This document shows, piece after piece, positions 1 to 12,027 of a stretch of 64,000 nt of DNA. The position numbers and the translations under genes were made by a program. Positions within the stretch are counted from its first letter, which is position 1, and each line of letters starts with the position of its first letter. Below the pieces are notes generated by a model. The model worked only from the letters and a program-made list of their open reading frames with translations, searched no databases and was not told the DNA's origin. Source of the stretch: Saitoella complicata NRRL Y-17804. Lineage: Eukaryota; Ascomycota; Saitoellomycetes; Saitoellales; Saitoellaceae. Location of the stretch: assembly GCF_001661265.1 (NCBI RefSeq), contig NW_017567017.1, positions 210,451 to 274,450 of the forward strand, given 5' to 3'.

Positions 1-1320
1 ATAGAGCTTGACTCGAGGAGGTTATGTGCAGCTTGTTTCGTGTGTTCGGCATTGTATCACGTGAAGCTTCTTGTATTTGATAGTATTTGGGAATACGTAG
101 AACGGCAATAGAGGTATGCATTCTTCCACACGTTATCTGACGTATTCGTGAGTGTTGCTCTAGCAGGTGCTTCGATATACACCGGTCATCCTCAGCAGAT
201 GAGTGTTACAACGTTACGGTTGAATAAGCGGTGTGCCGCTCGCGACTGATAGGCAGGTGCACGACTCCCGGGCTCCATAATTCCATCAGTGGGTCAAAGG
301 AAGAAAGTATGGATCTGTATCAAACCGATTCCGTAAGGTTTAGACATTGAACTATCCTGAAACATGACGCTTCTGCCCGTGGGAACGTGTACGTGCACGG
401 TACGCAGAATTCCGCACTGCTTGCTACGTAACTTCATATCCCTACCGGGAACGTCCATTTCTCTAACACTTCTAAGCTGCAGACGATGTTACGTTGATTG
501 ACGAATTCCTGATTTTTTCGCGGTGGGAAGAACAAATGGTGCTGTGGCACGATAACACCCATGGTTTAGCTTCAGATACCGGGTTATGGTCGACGTCGGA
601 CAAATCTCAAAGCTGCACAACGTTGCTCATGAATAGTCTCTTGTACCTTGTAGAAGCTAGAGTGAGTACACGTAGGATCAGAAGGTTATTGTGAATGAGT
701 CTATCACCGTCTATGTCTATGTCTACCGTAGGCCTCTATGCTGTGTGCAAAATTCTTGACGCGGCGCATTTTACCGCCTATCTGCGCGAGGATAGTTTCA
801 TGAACCCCCCCATCTTCGTAGACAAGGCTTGGAAGGGCGATTTCAGGGGAGACATTGATAGATCAGACTCTTAGAAATCGATAGATGTCCTCGAAACGCG
901 TGTAGTACCGTCTCTCATAGAGTTGTGACATTAAGAAAGGTTTCGGCATAGGTGCATGATGTTGCATGAACATGCGTGAAAGCAACGAAAACACTCTCTG
1001 GACCCACAAACCTCAAAAACTGTTAGAATCAAAGAAACCACACGTAGAACTTGTTCATCTAAGCTCCCTTTATCTCATGGAACCCGGAGCTGCATCCCTA
1101 GTGGCTTCCAGGGTCCGTTTCTTTCTTAAACCTGAAACCACCTTTTCAGCATGAAGCGACTGAGGGAGGCCTTGTGGCCCAAAACCGGTGGCACGACATG
1201 ATTGCTAAGGATAGGTATGATCAGTTTGAACCCTTACTCGACCTCCGAGGCCTTTATCTATGTTGTTTTAGGGTTTTTTGTCATATGGAGTTTGCGATTC
1301 GCGCGCACATGGGAAAGTTA
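1..1320. other. Left-edge stretch without a recognisable gene
   Basis: I see only short open frames (60-75 codons) here, none resembling a known family or joining through convincing splice sites. The stretch holds one arm (740-761) of a 22-nt inverted repeat whose other arm (1321-1342) lies just upstream of the pICln gene. It may include the promoter or 5' end of a gene beyond the window edge. Confidence 0.5.
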
Positions 1321-1342
1321 CGTCAAGAATTTTGCACACAGC
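740..1342. repeat. 22-nt perfect inverted repeat, third partial copy near telomere
   Basis: GCTGTGTGCAAAATTCTTGACG at 740-761 recurs as its exact reverse complement at 1321-1342. The inner 16 bases, GTGCAAAATTCTTGAC, occur a third time at 63683-63698 next to the telomere, also preceded by an ATACTGC-like tract. The two arms are about 560 bp apart. Read on the gene strand, the 1321 copy lies about 60 bp before the pICln ATG and the 63683 copy about 108 bp before the UGM ATG. It is either a promoter element or a relic of a dispersed repeat. Confidence 0.8.
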
Positions 1343-1400
1343 AGTATACACACACACGTGCCGAGTACTTCCTCGATACTGGACCCCGAAATTTCTGACG

Positions 1401-2093
1401 ATGCCGCTGACTATCATTCGATCCCTACCAAGTTTCATTCCTGTCGCCGAGCACCAGGCTGAAACCCCTGCTACTTTCGACATCGAATCCGCACCTCCTG
1501 TGCTACACCACCACGAAGCACCATGCACATTCCTCGTCGAAGATCCTTCGGGCACTTTGCCTATCGTCAATGAGTCGAAGGGTGGCGTTTACGTGAATTC
1601 GCATAACTTGCTAGTTTGGAACGCAGAAGAGCCTAAGGGAGTTGAGGTACCATACAGAAGTATAACGTTGCATGCTCTGCAACGCGGAGACGCGCCTTGC
1701 ATCTATTTGCAGCTCTCATTGTCGGGCGGAGAGGACGAGATGGAGGATTTTGTTGAGGTCAGAGTGGTCCCGGAAGACGCATCTCATTGTACGATCCCTA
1801 CAGCTCCAGTCATCTTGCCAGGCCGCTAACGATGTATGATAGTGGATGCCATCTTTGCGGCTCTTTCGGCCTGCGCGTCACTACACCCAGATCCTCGAGA
1901 CGACGATGAGGAAGATGGGGATGATCTTATGGGAGAAGGTCATCAATGGTTCACTGCGGATAATGTGCATGAGTTTGAGGGTGCGACTGCTATTGACGTC
2001 AATGATCAGTTCGAGGATGAGGAAGTGGGACAAGTACGCGCAAGAGAAGAAGATGGCGAAGAAAGAGAAAGAAAATGGAAACGAACGGACTGA
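1401..2093 (+). CDS. pICln / methylosome subunit (ICln-Lot5 family)
   Basis: Two exons, 1401-1788 and 1843-2093, separated by a 54-nt GT-AG intron with a GCTAAC branch site; 212 residues. pICln is a PH-fold chaperone that binds Sm proteins and hands them to the PRMT5 methylosome for snRNP assembly. The order of features matches the family: an N-terminal strand region with 'EDPSGTLPIVNES', the conserved 'YRSITLHALQRGD' block, then across the splice 'LDAIFAALSACASLHPDP', and an acidic tail ending in 'NDQFEDEEVG'. Removing the intron restores the 'HLDAIFAAL' segment and bypasses an in-frame TAA at 1827. The ATG at 1401 gives the usual short N-terminus. The 16-nt repeat motif lies 60 bp upstream. 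Confidence 0.9.
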
Positions 2094-2390
2094 AGTTGCT
2101 TGAATAAGGAAGGGTGAATGTCGTTAATTTGAGCGAGGAGATCTGAGGTTCAAGAGGTTTCGAGGCAGATGTCTGCGTTGGCGGCCAGAGAAACCGGACG
2201 TGCTACTTCTTACGCAATAAACTGACAGTGGTAGACAAGAACTGATTAGTTTCATCATATAAGATAATAAAATTCCAGTTTCGCCCATGGAACACGTGAC
2301 TCACCGAGGACGTTACGTCGGGCCAGGCACCCACGTACGAGGTCTCGAGCTGGATACACGTACGGCACTTTACACTCGTCGCACATCGCA

Positions 2391-3029
2391 ATGGCATCAA
2401 AACCTCAGACGCAAACAAGTATGTGGTTAGCTTCAGCGTGATGTCGAGCGCTTCGCTAACACGACCGCAGTTGATCTCTCTCAGCTCGGCCTTCAGCAAT
2501 TGGTATGGGTGTAACACGATGTCGTTGCCAGGCAGAAGCTAACACGCCATACAGTCTGAAGTCAAGAAACAACTCGATGAGGAGCTGGAACATCTTACGA
2601 ACTCGTTTACACAACTACGTTTAGCGCGCCAGAAGTTCCAGGACTGTATCGCCGCGATTCAGGCAGGGATCAAGCCTGAGAATGAGAGTACGCGGATTCC
2701 GGCCTGGCCCTTTCGGTATTGATCTAACATTCCGATCTGCAGACAAAGATATCCTCGTACCACTGACATCGTCTCTGTACGTCCCCGGAAAACTCACCGA
2801 GCCGGATGCTGTCATTGTCGACGTTGGCACAGGATACTACGTCGAGAAGACCAGCGCGGATGCCACCAAGTTCTACCAGGAGAAGTGTAACTTCATTGAG
2901 ACCAATATGAAGGAGTTGGAGAAGGTGGTACAGCAGAAGAGTGCGAACCTTCGTGCGATTACGGAGGTGATGAGTGAGAAGATGCGTATGGGTCAGAGCG
3001 CGTTGAAGCAAGAGGAGGCAGAAGCATGA
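2391..3029 (+). CDS. GIM5: Prefoldin subunit 5 (alpha-type)
   Basis: Four exons: 2391-2418, 2471-2502, 2555-2687 and 2743-3029; 159 residues. Prefoldin is the hexameric jellyfish-shaped chaperone that delivers nascent actin and tubulin to CCT; subunit 5 is one of its two alpha-type subunits. The alpha-prefoldin pattern is clear: an N-terminal helix (about residues 10-50), the beta-hairpin core with 'LVPLTSSLYVPGKL' and 'VDVGTGYYVEKT', then a C-terminal coiled-coil helix. The first two coding exons are only 28 and 32 nt long, and all three introns are 52-55 nt with good GT-AG ends. The length matches the family. Confidence 0.95.
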
Positions 3030-3112
3030 GAGCTCTGAACACTGGAAAAAGTAATCGTCAAGGGAGGAGGATGATACACTCAATATACCAGCTGCAGAGC
3101 GGTTACTTTACA

Positions 3113-5122
3113 TCAGTCATCGTCGTCATCATCTCCGAAGATGCTAGCAAAGACATCGATGGCGGGTCTTTCTGCCTCCAGTGCCTTATTCCTGTCAGAA
3201 GGCAGTTCCCTGGCTTCCTCAGCTTTCCGCTTCTCCTCAGCTCCAGCTTGCCTTCGTGCTTGGTCTTTCCGTTGCTTTTCCTCAACAGCTTCCCGTTGTT
3301 GACGAGGCATATCCATCAACAGTCGATCCACAGAAGCCTTGTCGACCAGGTCTGGCGCCTGTTTAGGCGGAACCGCGCTTGGACCGCCTGGGTGAGGGTC
3401 CTTGACACCAAAACGCTTGCACAACAGACGCATGGGGTACCAATCTTCCACTTTCCGTGTCATCATTCCGTACATGCCAACCTTAGCTGCTTCCTCCGCG
3501 GTGTCCACCTTCTTCTCCACTGGGCCTCCCTGCCGCAAGACTTCGATGTTCTCCAATGTCTCTGCTGATAGCGCAGATGAAGTAGACGACGTAAAGCGTT
3601 TTGCCATCATACCTGATATAGGCCTGAAGACAATCGCGACCCTAGTGAATTCATCGATTTCTCGTAACGCACAATCCGGTGGAATTTCCGGACGCATTTT
3701 CGCGCACCATTCCAGCCATGCTCTGTACCTGCTCTGCTTTGCCAGATCCTCCGCGTATGGCATGAAGTTGCCTTTCAGTGCCTGTATTGCTGTTTCGGCA
3801 TCAACAGACGGTTTTGCGACAGCATTTCCAGGCGTCCAGAGCAGTGCTGACGCTTGTTTTTCTGACATAGCCTGGGGGAGATCAGTCTTGCCTGTGACAT
3901 TGACCAGACGTGCACGGGCTTCAGGCGTTAGGAAGTCGAAGACACTCTTGCCGGGAAGAGGGGCTTCACCGAGCAATGCTCCTCTATCTCTTGCTGACAA
4001 TTGTTGCCCAGCAGCCGCTGTCGAGAGCGGAAGTGCAGGCATATTTGCGGTTCGTACGACTGATTTGGGTTCCCATCCTTCTGGCATTGACGGTGGTGGG
4101 AACATCTTCTCGTTCATCAATGGGGTGTCGACCAATACAAAGCCTGGAAGAGGCGGCAGCGAATCATGGCATCTCCGGCTTGACGTTGCGTTGGCAGTAG
4201 ATACCTTCTTGCTCTTTGGGATGAACGCATGTCTTGCAGCAGCACTCACAGCTCCACTGGCTTTGAGTACTGCAGCCTTCTTCTTTTCACCACCAAGCAC
4301 CCTATCATATCTCGTCTTCGGGATGATAGTGTATGGGTCTTCGTCTTCTTCCCCATCCAGCTCATTAAGTACACCGACTCCAAAGCCACTTTGCCTTTCA
4401 GGTTTCGACGAAGTCTCCCTGACGGGAGGTGGTGGAGGCGGCACGACAAGACCAGGCGATGCGGCATATCCTAAGCCTTGTGTTCCAACCTTCTTGTCGA
4501 ACGCGATGAGAGTGGTGTTCTTCGGCGCAAAGGTCTTCCCCGCCGCAGCTTCCTCCCTTGCCTTCGTTACTCGCGGCCCAATACCCGTACCTTCACGCCA
4601 ACCCATTTTCTTCAGCAGTTTCGTCCCGATGGATTGCGTCTTGGGCGCAAAGATGTCGTCGAACAAGTCTCGCGAAGCAAGTTCAGCTTCTGTGCCAATC
4701 CCGCTGAACGATTCTTTCGTGGAAACCTCTTGCGCCTCGCGTAGATCTGCTAAATCTTCCTCATCCATGAAATCTTCTACGCGTTGCGTCGTCTTGGCTC
4801 TCTCCGTCCGTGAACTCTTGAAGGTGCTCGGCGACCATCCTGTTTGTTTCTATCAGCAAATGTAGACCAAATGTAGAACCTGGATAAGGATAGACATACC
4901 TTCTTTTGATCCGACTGTATTGAAGTATCCGGCACTAAAGCCTCCCGTGAAAGCACCATGAAACCTCTTCCTTCCTCGCTCATCTCGTGCTTCTTGTTGC
5001 CAGACAGGAACGTAACTGCCGTCGTCCCTGGTCGAAGGATCTGGGGGTAATGGGGTTCCAAAATGGATATACGGGTTGGCAGACCCGCCTTCAGGTGATC
5101 TCGGTCGCTTGCGATGGTACAT
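3113..5122 (-). CDS. G-patch domain protein, GPATCH1/ECGP type
   Basis: Two exons (minus): 5122-4900 and 4839-3113, with a 60-nt intron; 649 residues. The N-terminus carries the family-specific block '[20 protein letters not shown]' and '[20 protein letters not shown]', continuing across the intron as '[11 protein letters not shown]'. A G-patch follows (about residues 143-190, '[12 protein letters not shown]'). The C-terminus is charged and ends in a run of aspartates. GPATCH1 proteins associate with spliceosomal C-complex and DEAH helicases, so a nuclear pre-mRNA splicing role is inferred. It converges on prefoldin 5 with 83 bp between stops. A 487-codon open frame on the opposite strand is a codon-bias shadow. 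Confidence 0.9.
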
Positions 5123-5437
5123 GAGGATGGAGAAACTGCATGTAGAGTGTTTACTGCGTGAAGTGTACGACGACTGCAGTTGGGGCCAACCTTAATTTGG
5201 CCCTGTATCGTAGACATCATTGACAGACGGTATTAATGAAGGTGTGAAAAAGAATGCAAGTAAACATTAGTACTCTAGAAAAGTATAAGCCCGACCAATA
5301 AACCTTTCCTCGAACAACCGTCCCATGATATAGCAAAATAACCCCACAAATGACAACAGTGTGCAACCACCCCGTTCGCATCTTTCATTTCCGCTCCAAG
5401 TACTGCGGCTCAACACCTCATCTGGTCCGCGAGTCAT
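5123..5437. other. Intergenic gap upstream of GPATCH1-like gene
   Basis: This 315-bp stretch lies between the 5' end of the GPATCH1-like gene and the 3' end of the Whi2-like gene, both on the minus strand. It must hold the GPATCH1-like promoter and the Whi2-like terminator. I see no further gene. Confidence 0.5.
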
Positions 5438-6339
5438 TTATTTCACCCCCAACACACTCAACTCCAATGTCCACACTCTCCTGATCCAGACCTTCACCCT
5501 GCCATATTTCACTCCCTCAACTCCTTCCAACTCCAATCCGTCCCACCAACACTTCCTCGCAGGCTTTCTCCAGAACAGCAAAAGTTTCTGTGCGGTGCTC
5601 GTCACGATACCGCCAGGCGTAGCACCCACTGCACCGCTCTGGTCCTTCAAGTCGGCAAGGGCAACGGAAGAGATACACGCCTTTCTGGGTTCGAGCGCAC
5701 GGTGGCCCCAGTCGTCGTCTTGTCCGAATCCAGAGGAGCATAGCATGTCGATAAGATGCTGCTCAGCGCTGACACCCTGAGAGGTTGCCTTCATCTTGAG
5801 GCCGGCAAAGATCGAATTTTGCTCAAGGAGATGAGCAGCACATGCACGCTTGAGAGCGAACATCTCTTCCTGAGGAACAGGTGCTGACGTTGGTGGGATG
5901 ACATAAAAGTCAAGGTCTTCGCGGAGGACGATGATAGCCGGTTTGCCCTGCAGAGATGGTAGGGAAAGGAGGGATGATCCCGCAGGTTGCTGTGCCGTTG
6001 CGTGAAAGAAGTCCAAGATATATCGTAGACACTCTGGGTCGAACTGTATGCGCATGTTTAGTGCATGGATTCCAGAAAGGGTCAGAATGTACTCACGTCA
6101 ACATGTACCATCTCGCCTTGCTCAGCTGCTCCATGCAGAGCAGCATCAAGCATCATTCCATTCGGGAAAAGGCACAAGAGTACACTTTCCGGCAGACTCA
6201 TAAGCTCGTCCCTGCTGATCTCGAACTGTACCCCTCTTAAATCCATGAACAGGTTCCCTGAACCGATTGTAGATTCAATTGCATTGGGACGGTACTGAGT
6301 GGCCGAAGCCTGGGTGATAGGAGATGACGAAGTAGCCAT
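5438..6339 (-). CDS. Whi2-like BTB-domain protein
   Basis: Two exons (minus): 6339-6097 and 6043-5438, with a 53-nt intron; 282 residues. The N-terminal half has the BTB/KCTD-like pattern typical of fungal Whi2 relatives: 'FMDLRGVQFEISRDELMSLP', then 'PNGMMLDAAL', then 'FDPECLRYILDFFH' across the splice. In yeast Whi2 partners the Psr1/2 phosphatases in general stress response and TORC1 restraint. That role is inferred here from the domain only. The C-terminal half is less conserved and ends in a Trp/Arg-rich segment. It is transcribed divergently from the aminotransferase gene. Confidence 0.75.
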
Positions 6340-6705
6340 GAATGTGAATGTAGGAAGAGGGTCGGTAGGCGGGGTATATGCTGGTAATTCGTCGTCAAAG
6401 GACGGTGCCGACGCGTAAGAGGAGGAGACGTCGGAGGTGTGAGAGCTGGCGGTATGGGCAGGTATGTTTGCAGAACTTGCCGATGTACGCTGAACGAGTG
6501 TAGCAGAGAGTCTCTACGAGCTTGCTCCTTGAATGCCTTTTGGTTGGTTGTTCTTGTTATCAAGTTGTTTACGTCCGACGCATTCAACTCCGCACCCCTG
6601 ACTCAAGTCCCAAACTCAAAATCGAGCGAGTACAGTAATCAGCGAGAGCGACAAGAAGATCTGATCCGCAACATCTCATACCTGGTACCTCCTTCCTTCT
6701 CAAAA

Positions 6706-8076
6706 ATGACGAGCACAGCCTTCTCCATGAGGGCCATCACCCGTGCCTCCTTCAGCGCAGCAGCCTTCCGCCAGATCGCCCCTCGCACCGGCACCCGCAC
6801 CCTCGCTACCAAAGCCGTCTCCCACCCCGATCCCTCCGACACCTCCGCATCCGCAAAGCTGATCGAGCAGCACAAACCCTATGCTTTGACAACCTACGCC
6901 CGCCCCAACCTTGTCTTCACCAAGGGTGAGGGATGCTATGTTTGGGATATGGAGGGGAGGAAGTACATTGATTTCACCGCCGGTATTGCTGTGAATGCTT
7001 TGGGACATGGTGATAAGGAGATTGCGAAGATTGCGTATGAGCAGGCGCTCGAGTTGATCCATGTTTCGAACCTGTACCATAACAAGTGGGCTGGTGAGCT
7101 TGCGAAGACTTTGGTTGAGACCACGAAGGAGCAGGGGGGTATGCATGGTGCCGCCAAGGTCTTCTTTTCGAACAGTGGATCGGAGGCGAATGAGGGTGCT
7201 ATCAAGTTTGCCCGTAAAGTTGGAAAGATCGTGGGCGGAGAAGACAAGATCGGGATCGTGTCGTTCAAGAACGCCTTCCATGGCAGGACCATGGGTTCTT
7301 TGTCCGCGACTCCCAACCCGAAGTACCAAGCTCCCTTTGCGCCCATGGTCCCGGGATTCTCTGTCGGAGAGTTCAACAATGTTGAACAAATCAACACCCT
7401 CATCACCGAGAAAACCTGCGGCGTCATCGTCGAACCCGTCCAAGGTGAAGGTGGAATCTTCGCCGGTTCGGTCGAGTTCCTCTCCGCACTCCGCAAACGC
7501 TGCGACGAAGTCAACGCCGTCCTCATCTACGACGAAATTCAATGCGGTCTCGGACGAACCGGTGACCTCTGGGCTCACACTATCCTCCCCAAAGACTGTC
7601 ATCCAGACATCTTGACCATGGCCAAACCACTGGCGAATGGAATCCCGATTGGCGCAATCATGGTCAACAACAAAGTCGCTGACGCAGTCAAGATCGGAGA
7701 CCACGGTACCACTTTCGGCGGAAACCCCTTCGCGTGCCGTATCGCCCACCACGTATTCACCCGCCTCGCGTCCCCCTCCCTCCAATCAAACGTCCGCACC
7801 ATGTCCACCATCCTCAAATCCAAACTCGAATCATACCAGAAGAAATATCCGACCCTCATCACTGACATCCGTGGCCGTGGATTATTGATGGGGATGCAGC
7901 TCGCTATTGATCCCACGCCGGTCGTGGGGTTGGCGAGGGAGAGGGGGTTGTTGATTATTACGGCGGGGAACAATACGGTTAGGTTTGTGCCGCCGCTTGT
8001 TATTACGGAGAAGGAGTTGGAAGAGGGGTTGAAGATTGTTGAGGAGGCGCTTGGGGAGATGGCGAAGAACATGTAG
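6706..8076 (+). CDS. ARG8: Acetylornithine aminotransferase, mitochondrial
   Basis: Intronless; 456 residues. A class-III PLP aminotransferase converting N-acetylglutamate semialdehyde plus glutamate to acetylornithine in mitochondrial arginine synthesis (EC 2.6.1.11). The first ~45 residues are rich in Arg/Ser/Ala and acid-poor, as expected of a matrix targeting peptide. Recognisable blocks are 'FFSNSGSEANEGAIKFAR', 'NAFHGRTMGSLSAT', 'EPVQGEGGI', 'YDEIQCGLGRTG' and the PLP-lysine block 'TMAKPLANGIPIGA' (Lys about 307). The frame is open further upstream, but ATG 6706 begins the targeting peptide, and the codons before it do not resemble the family. Confidence 0.93.
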   Translation: MTSTAFSMRAITRASFSAAAFRQIAPRTGTRTLATKAVSHPDPSDTSASAKLIEQHKPYALTTYARPNLVFTKGEGCYVWDMEGRKYIDFTAGIAVNALGHGDKEIAKIAYEQALELIHVSNLYHNKWAGELAKTLVETTKEQGGMHGAAKVFFSNSGSEANEGAIKFARKVGKIVGGEDKIGIVSFKNAFHGRTMGSLSATPNPKYQAPFAPMVPGFSVGEFNNVEQINTLITEKTCGVIVEPVQGEGGIFAGSVEFLSALRKRCDEVNAVLIYDEIQCGLGRTGDLWAHTILPKDCHPDILTMAKPLANGIPIGAIMVNNKVADAVKIGDHGTTFGGNPFACRIAHHVFTRLASPSLQSNVRTMSTILKSKLESYQKKYPTLITDIRGRGLLMGMQLAIDPTPVVGLARERGLLIITAGNNTVRFVPPLVITEKELEEGLKIVEEALGEMAKNM

Positions 8077-8653
8077 ATCATTTGAGAGAAAGCTGGGACC
8101 GGAAAGTTCCTGAGGCATTTATAGAGGCTGAAAAGCGGGTATAGGCGTAGCATATTACACGGAAATGTAATATACCATCGGGAATCTCATACTATTTTTG
8201 AGCTTGATCGACCTTCTGAAGCCGAAGGGCTCAACCTTTCAGCGTGGGACTGAAGTCCGAGTGGTCGCTTGCTGCTTCCGAAACCAGAAACGTCGTTCAC
8301 CGTATATCAAATATGGAAATGGAGGCACGGGTTTATTGAGACTATATGACTACGTAACTCTCTACAATACGTATCTAGTTATAGAACGACCTGACTCGAC
8401 CAGCCGATGGCGACGAGAAAAGGACGGCGAGCAATGCGCATGCAATTGCAATAGAAAAATGTGTATTATATGCTGGATGGAAGCAGACAAGTAGCTGCTA
8501 TTGGGTATGCAAAACGTGGAAAAATTAGGATATAAAGAATCCGGACCAAGCCCATACCGGACATACACGTAAAACCACCGTAGCGATGGATGATGTTTTT
8601 TTCCTCTCTTCATGAACATTTCCCCGATCAATATTGTTCCAATCGTCATCAAT
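8077..8653. other. Convergent intergenic region
   Basis: A 577-bp gap between the 3' ends of ARG8 (plus) and the KIN1-type kinase (minus). It must hold both 3' UTRs and terminators. I see no supported gene, RNA gene or repeat. Confidence 0.5.
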
Positions 8654-11616
8654 TTAGAGCTTTAGCTCTCCCAGGATCTTCGCAGCCATGCTCTTGTAAT
8701 GCAGGAAATCACCAGCAACCTTCTTGAACTGCACGCCGTACAACCCCAACAACGGCACCTTAACGACATAAACCTCGAAATGCAAGACGAGCTCACCGCC
8801 GGGACCTCTGGCCTCTTCATCATCACTTCCAGAACCGAACATCATTGAACTTCCGCCACGGTTATGGCCATTGGAGAGGCGTCGTCGAGACCTGCCTCCG
8901 TTCGTATCCTGTACACTGGACAGGTCGATTGAAGGACTATGATAGCAGTTGAATCCACCTTTAATCTCGCGGTACTTGACATCAAAGCGGTCAAGCACGC
9001 GAATGAGATCGGCGCGGATGACTTGAGGGGATTTCGTACTCGTCGTGTTGACCGAGAACAATCCCTTCAAGAACACCGGCTTGAAATTGTCACCGTTGCT
9101 CGGCGACCTCGACAACCCACCATCTCCAGGGGTATTCGGCGACAACCGCGAAGTACCAGGACTGGGTCGCTGCGCATGCCCCATAGACTTCGCACGACTT
9201 GCACCGACGGTGCGAAGTCCTCCCTGTCCGTTCGCAGTCATATTCTCAGGAACCGCAGACAAACTTGCCTCCCTGTAGGGGCTCGGTGGACTACGGAACT
9301 CCAATCCGCGAGCCGACAGAGGCGCAGGCGGTGCAGCCTTTCCATTACCAGACATCGAGGTGGATCGGTGTACCCCAGTAGCGCCTGCCTGAGGAACCGA
9401 AAGTAATCCGTCTTCGGTCACAGCACGCGCTGCATCCGAGTCTCGCGACCTCCTTCCAGACAAGCTCTTCCTCGGCGGTGCGATATTCTCGACTGGCAAG
9501 GGAGGTAGAGGAGCCTGATGGTCATAACCAACACCAACCATAGGACTGGGCGGCGTGCTCTTACTCTTATCTCCACGCTTCGTACTCAATCTCCTCAACA
9601 ATCCACTTCCAAAGCCACCACTCTTCTCCTTGGGTGGTAGTAAAGTCTGGTTCGTAGTTGTTGGCGGCGGCCTGAAATTCGGTGCAGGTGGTGGTTGCAA
9701 TGTGACGTTGCGCATAGCATTGACCACTTCCTCTTCACCATGGGTACGGCTTCGAGCACGCGGAGTACTCGTACTTCCTGACCTGCCAATTGCAGCCTTG
9801 ACAGGGGATGCAATCTCGTAGGACATGTCATTGGGATGCGCCTCCGCAGGGATAGGAATCTGTGGTATGGGCATCTCAGCAGCAAGCGACTGCAGAATGC
9901 CTGTTGCCCGGTCTTCTTCATGTGCCTGAACCCGTTGCTGACGTTCGCGGACGAGGAAGTAAATGGAGATCAGAGGGTGAAACGCGTTGACGGGGTCCAG
10001 GACCGGCATGGACGGATCCAACAAGTTCAGGAACCCAGCCGTCGTTGGCGAACCCGCTGGACTGGATAACGACGGGTTTGATGACTTGCGCTGAAACCCA
10101 CCGAACGAGAACTTCTTCTTCTCCAGTGATGGTGAAGGAATGGCACCTTGATAGTACGCCTTCAACGCATTCCTGTAATCCTCGCTCTCCAACACGTCCA
10201 CCAACTTCCGCTCAATCTCATCCTCCGCACCAAATTCAAACCCATGCATTCCCTTAATAACCTCTGGATCCAACTGCTGTGTCGTAAGCGGCTGCCGCGG
10301 TGGCAGGTAATTCTCCATAGGTGTGTCATAACCCCTCAACATCCATGGGTGACTGACGATCTCACTAAGCGATGCTCTCTTCAATGGATCCACCACCAGC
10401 ATACGGGAAAGCAGATGCTTGCATTCTGGAGACAAGTAATTGGGGTAATCAACGATACCGCGCTTAATCTTGGCGTGTAGTGCTGGCATGCTCTGGTCGT
10501 CAAAGGGGACTTTGCCGCATACCAAGACGTACATCACGATACCGAAACTCCAAACATCGACTTCCGGACCAGTGTATGCTTTGGCATTCAGGAGCTCGGG
10601 CGCCGCGAAATACAGAGAACCGCAGAATGTTGACAAGTGTGACTTTGGCGAGTAGAGGTTCGACAGCCCAAAATCGATGAGCTTGATATTTCCGTTCTTC
10701 GAAATGAGGATGTTTTCGATTTTCAAATCTGTCCCCACAAGTTAGCCGGTGTATTCGAAGGACTATCATCTGTTAGCTACCTCGATGCACAATAGAGTTC
10801 TTATGCAAATAATCCAGCGCACTCCCAATCTGCCTCGCAAACTTCCTCGCCTGCTTCTCTTTCAGCTTTCCATGACTGATGATGTAATCCAACATTTGTC
10901 CTCCATTGACATATTCCATAACCATGTAGTAGTGATTCGACATTGCTTCAACGGATTTCATGCCGCAGATGAAGGGATGTCGGATGAGGGTCATCATTGC
11001 TGCCTCGCGGACTGTACGGACTTCTTTTGCGTCGTCAGCGGGTGCTGGTGCTGGTTTGGGCATGCCGGAGGATGAGGAGTAGTTTGTTCTCGGTCTTGTC
11101 TCCGTTGCTCGAGGGATGATTTTAATAGCGACCTGTATGCTTGTCAATCATCGGGTCACCCGGTCATTCGTTTGAATAGCATACCTGCTCGCCCGTCGCT
11201 TGATGGGTCGCCAACTTGACTTTTCCCATACTCCCCGCACCAATCGTCTTTCCAAGAATATACTCCCCTAACATCTTCCTCTTTTTCTGCGGTAATCGCT
11301 CCGGATGCCCGCTTGCCCCGTTATCATGCGGTACCCTGGCTGCTGGTGCCAAGTCTTCGACTGTGCTGACCGACGGTGGTGCATTCGCCGGACCGGCCAA
11401 AGCTCCTCTGTGCCCATTGTGGTACTGTGATGGTAAGGGAGCCGTCATGGGCATACGCGCACTCCCAGTTGACGACGGCGTTGGTATATTGATGTCGTGC
11501 GTATCGATTGGTGGTGGTGGTGGAGGACGCGAACGAGACCGTGGTCGGGGAAGGACGAGGTCGCCTATCGGAATTGGCGGAGCGGAGGTTGTTGTTGGAC
11601 CTGGTACTGTTGACAT
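8654..11616 (-). CDS. KIN1: KIN1/MARK-family Ser/Thr protein kinase
   Basis: Three exons (minus): 11616-11185, 11132-10781 and 10728-8654, with introns of 52 nt each; 952 residues. A proline-rich N-terminus precedes the kinase domain (about 117-388) with the glycine loop '[12 protein letters not shown]', catalytic lysine 'VAIKII', '[10 protein letters not shown]' rebuilt across the second splice, '[10 protein letters not shown]', and an activation segment ending in '[10 protein letters not shown]'. A long low-complexity linker leads to a C-terminal KA1-like domain (about the last 110 residues, '[18 protein letters not shown]'), which binds acidic phospholipids in this family. Kin1/Par-1 kinases act at the cell cortex in polarity and secretion. 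The start at 11616 is the first ATG in frame with a typical proline-rich N-terminus. Confidence 0.92.
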
Positions 11617-12027
11617 GATTTCCCGGCGTCGATCCCGTGTTTGGAGTTCTGATACAAGGCGTGCAGTTGCGGTGTGCTCAGGTGTCTTGCACTGTAAGAC
11701 AAATCCGTGCAAGCAGTCGGAGGGGTGAGTAGCCCAAGAGTTGGAAGTGATAAAGTCGAAGAGAAGCCGATGATATATACACGACGGATGGTATACGCGA
11801 ACAGTCCGTTGACTCGTTCCTCCAGAATGCTGGTGGTCAGTTCTGCAGCACTCGCAGAAGGCTGGGCACCGCGAAGCAGCCCCGATGCAGAATGAAGTCA
11901 ATCGACCGGCCCGACATGAAAATCCGACGGCAACAGAAAACCACCGGGTATAGCAGATATTTATTGATAGTGAGAAAAGCTTGTGCGAAATGATGTGTCA
12001 TCTGTCTCCCTTTTCCCCCCCCGAAAG
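11617..12027. other. Upstream region of the KIN1-type kinase
   Basis: This 411-bp stretch lies between the kinase ATG and the stop of the gankyrin-like gene, both on the minus strand. The kinase frame stays open upstream of the ATG, but that sequence does not look like protein. It probably holds the kinase promoter and a long 5' leader. Confidence 0.4.

Noticed and set aside
3402-4865. 487-codon open frame antisense to the GPATCH1-like gene
   Set aside because: The minus-strand frame carries clear conserved motifs; the plus frame is Ser/Pro/Thr-rich shadow crossing the real intron.
6700-7785. 361-codon open frame antisense to ARG8
   Set aside because: The sense frame encodes every class-III aminotransferase motif; the antisense frame has none.
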